A DNA stretch of 64,000 nucleotides from Owenia fusiformis (lineage: Eukaryota; Annelida; Polychaeta; Sabellida; Oweniidae). Positions within the stretch are counted from its first letter, which is position 1; each line of letters starts with the position of its first letter. A program made the translations under genes and the position numbers. Positions 63,846 to 64,000 of this stretch are shown piece after piece. Below the pieces are notes generated by a model. The model was not told where the DNA came from. It saw only the letters and a program-made list of their open reading frames with translations, and did not search any database. The stretch is from contig CAIIXF020000002.1 in the NCBI GenBank assembly GCA_903813345.2, positions 19,174,455-19,238,454 of the forward strand, written 5' to 3'.

Positions 63846-64000
63846 GGTGAGATTGGGGGTTGATGGGGAACAGTCATTACGAAATACCCTGAATAGTCGT
63901 ATTATTTTTAAGTCGATATCCTGATTTATACTTTAAGTATTGCTCAAAAGCATTTACTTGGTATGTCTGAACACTAATTATTTATCTTAAACCAGCCAAA

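Overview
This window is nuclear DNA of an animal: AT-rich, intron-rich and full of repeats. Two conserved metazoan genes can be rebuilt exon by exon with GT-AG junctions and matching phases. One is integrin-linked kinase (ILK) on the minus strand, 48434 down to 33435. The other is RRP8, a nucleolar rRNA methyltransferase, on the plus strand, 51918 to 57073. The genes are head to head, about 3.5 kb apart between start codons. ILK with ankyrin repeats and a degenerate kinase domain means Metazoa. The gene structure and the wealth of short terminal-inverted-repeat elements suggest a marine invertebrate, perhaps an echinoderm or hemichordate; that placement is inference.

Layout. 1-14000 holds small inverted-repeat elements, several minisatellites (39, 19, 157 and 43 bp units) and dispersed repeats; the only gene-like items are two weak candidate exons. 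14400-23800 holds a decayed LINE reverse transcriptase fragment, several terminal-inverted-repeat elements and tandem repeats. 23802-29301 is a 5.5 kb island bounded by nearly identical 71 bp inverted arms; it contains 2.9 kb of pyrimidine-only sequence followed by 0.65 kb of ACGN tetranucleotide repeat. 33435-48434 is ILK. 48435-51917 is the intergenic region, with a possible shared promoter and a 1.5 kb inverted-repeat element. 51918-57073 is RRP8. 57074-64000 is mostly elements, including a 3.9 kb AT-rich element inserted precisely in a 32 bp minisatellite.

The most unusual feature is inside ILK. The last 49 nt of exon 3 plus the first 12 nt of its intron, that is the exon end with its 5' splice site, have been amplified into about 42 tandem 61 bp copies that directly adjoin the real exon (39650-42186). 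Two other ILK exons also have partial copies: the acceptor side of exon 6 (37648-37735), and exon 9, which has a diverged relative with intact-looking splice signals (35997-36077). The 28-residue linker between the ankyrin and kinase-like regions was not found, and its expected intron carries a retroelement-like insertion.

ILK protein works at integrin adhesions with PINCH and parvin. RRP8 methylates large-subunit rRNA in the nucleolus. Nothing in the sequence links the two functionally beyond proximity. All calls were made by eye from the sequence, with no database search.
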